Shown: piece after piece, positions 14,610 to 14,962 of the stretch
How the letters are laid out: the number at the start of each line of letters is the position of its first letter
Position numbering within the stretch: position 1 is the first letter of the stretch
From: CAYFUF01 sp964346245
GTDB lineage: Bacteria > Bacillota > Clostridia > Tissierellales > Peptoniphilaceae
Direction: 5' to 3'
Length of the DNA stretch: 14,962 nt
Assembly (NCBI GenBank): GCA_964346245.1
Contig: CAYFUF010000032.1
Location: 1 to 14,962, forward strand
The notes under the pieces: model-generated
Databases searched by the model: none
Told to the model about the DNA's origin: nothing
The model's input: the letters and a program-made list of their open reading frames with translations, nothing else
Position numbers and translations under genes: made by a program

Positions 14610-14962
14610 CTAGGCAAACATGTTATTGATGAAGTCATAAACGCCAAGGAAGCCGAGCAAGCCAACTACGGCTAAGCCGAGGAAGGCGACCATCCAAAGG
14701 CGCTTAAACATATCGTTCTCGGTATAGGTGGCTTTATATTCGTCATCGGATTCAACACCGGACATGATCAAAGCACCTGCGGTAGAGATAGGGCTGAAGC
14801 CTGTCACGGTTCCACCGATGACAATGGCGGAGATGATAGCCATGGCATTCACTCCATCGAAACCGGCAGCGATACCGCCAGCGGTTGGGACAAGGGTTGG
14901 GAATACAACGCCGAGACCTGAGCTAAAGAAGCTCATGATACCTGCGATTACACCCATCATAC
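14610..14962 (-). CDS. C-terminal part of a secondary transporter (probable SLC13/ArsB-NhaD-type permease)
   Basis: Only the C-terminal ~117 residues are in the window, because the frame is open to the edge. Three or four hydrophobic segments are visible. The first contains SFFSSGLGVVFPTLVP and the second ends in GFSPISTAGALIM, a small-residue, Ser/Thr-rich re-entrant-type motif seen in ion transporter superfamily carriers such as SLC13 and dicarboxylate (MatC/Dcu-like) permeases. A short acidic loop (ESDDEYKATYTE) precedes the last membrane helix. The substrate cannot be told from this fragment. It is a separate transcription unit closed by the terminator at 14503-14544. The internal ATG near 14960 is not a supported start. 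Confidence 0.6.
   Translation of the reverse strand, partial: MMGVIAGIMSFFSSGLGVVFPTLVPTAGGIAAGFDGVNAMAIISAIVIGGTVTGFSPISTAGALIMSGVESDDEYKATYTENDMFKRLWMVAFLGLAVVGLLGFLGVYDFINNMFA

Noticed and set aside
14432..14629. 65-residue plus-strand frame across the permease terminator
   Set aside because: It runs through a terminator stem and a promoter, and its product has no family features.
1..14962. CRISPR arrays, insertion sequences, tRNA or rRNA genes, prophage or defence genes
   Set aside because: I found no spaced direct repeats, transposase motifs, tRNA-like folds or phage genes. Gene content is housekeeping throughout.

Overview
The window looks like a chromosomal housekeeping segment from a Bacillota (Firmicutes) bacterium, most likely in or near Clostridia. 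Three points support this. Ribosomal protein L27 carries an N-terminal extension and is encoded next to its Prp protease. A structured L21-type leader precedes rplU. The PBP2 is very long, NusG-domain-II and Gx-transporter genes sit side by side, and a CofE-like gene is present. I cannot name a genus. All genes but one lie on the minus strand, so the biological order runs from high to low coordinates. No gene-free stretch exceeds about 240 bases.

Right end, in transcription order. The C-terminal part of a membrane permease (14610-14962) ends in a strong terminator. A promoter then leads into a NusG-domain-II membrane protein, a Gx-transporter-family membrane protein and radC, which are tightly packed or overlapping. 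A probable promoter follows before the cell-elongation cluster mreB-mreC-mreD-mrdA (PBP2), which ends with a short RNase E/G-like gene. MreB is the cytoplasmic filament, MreC and MreD are its membrane partners, and PBP2 is the elongation transpeptidase, so these four should work as one machine building the lateral wall.

Middle. A clean promoter and an approximately 80-nt structured leader precede rplU-prp-rpmA (L21, L27 protease, L27), which closes with a textbook intrinsic terminator. An extended -10 promoter then starts obg, an LCP-family ligase gene and a CofE-like gene. This unit ends in an 18-bp-stem terminator shared with a convergent plus-strand gene. That gene (1-516, cut by the window edge) encodes a probable surface or exported protein with a PEFS-type five-residue repeat tail.

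I see no dramatic new defence or mobile system here. The best leads are four. MreB has Asn in place of the near-invariant phosphate-2 Asp at position 158. The RNase E/G homologue keeps its metal-binding residues but lacks the zinc-link end. L27 has an LQLL variant of the Prp cleavage site. A perfect 26-bp palindrome lies between mreD and mrdA.
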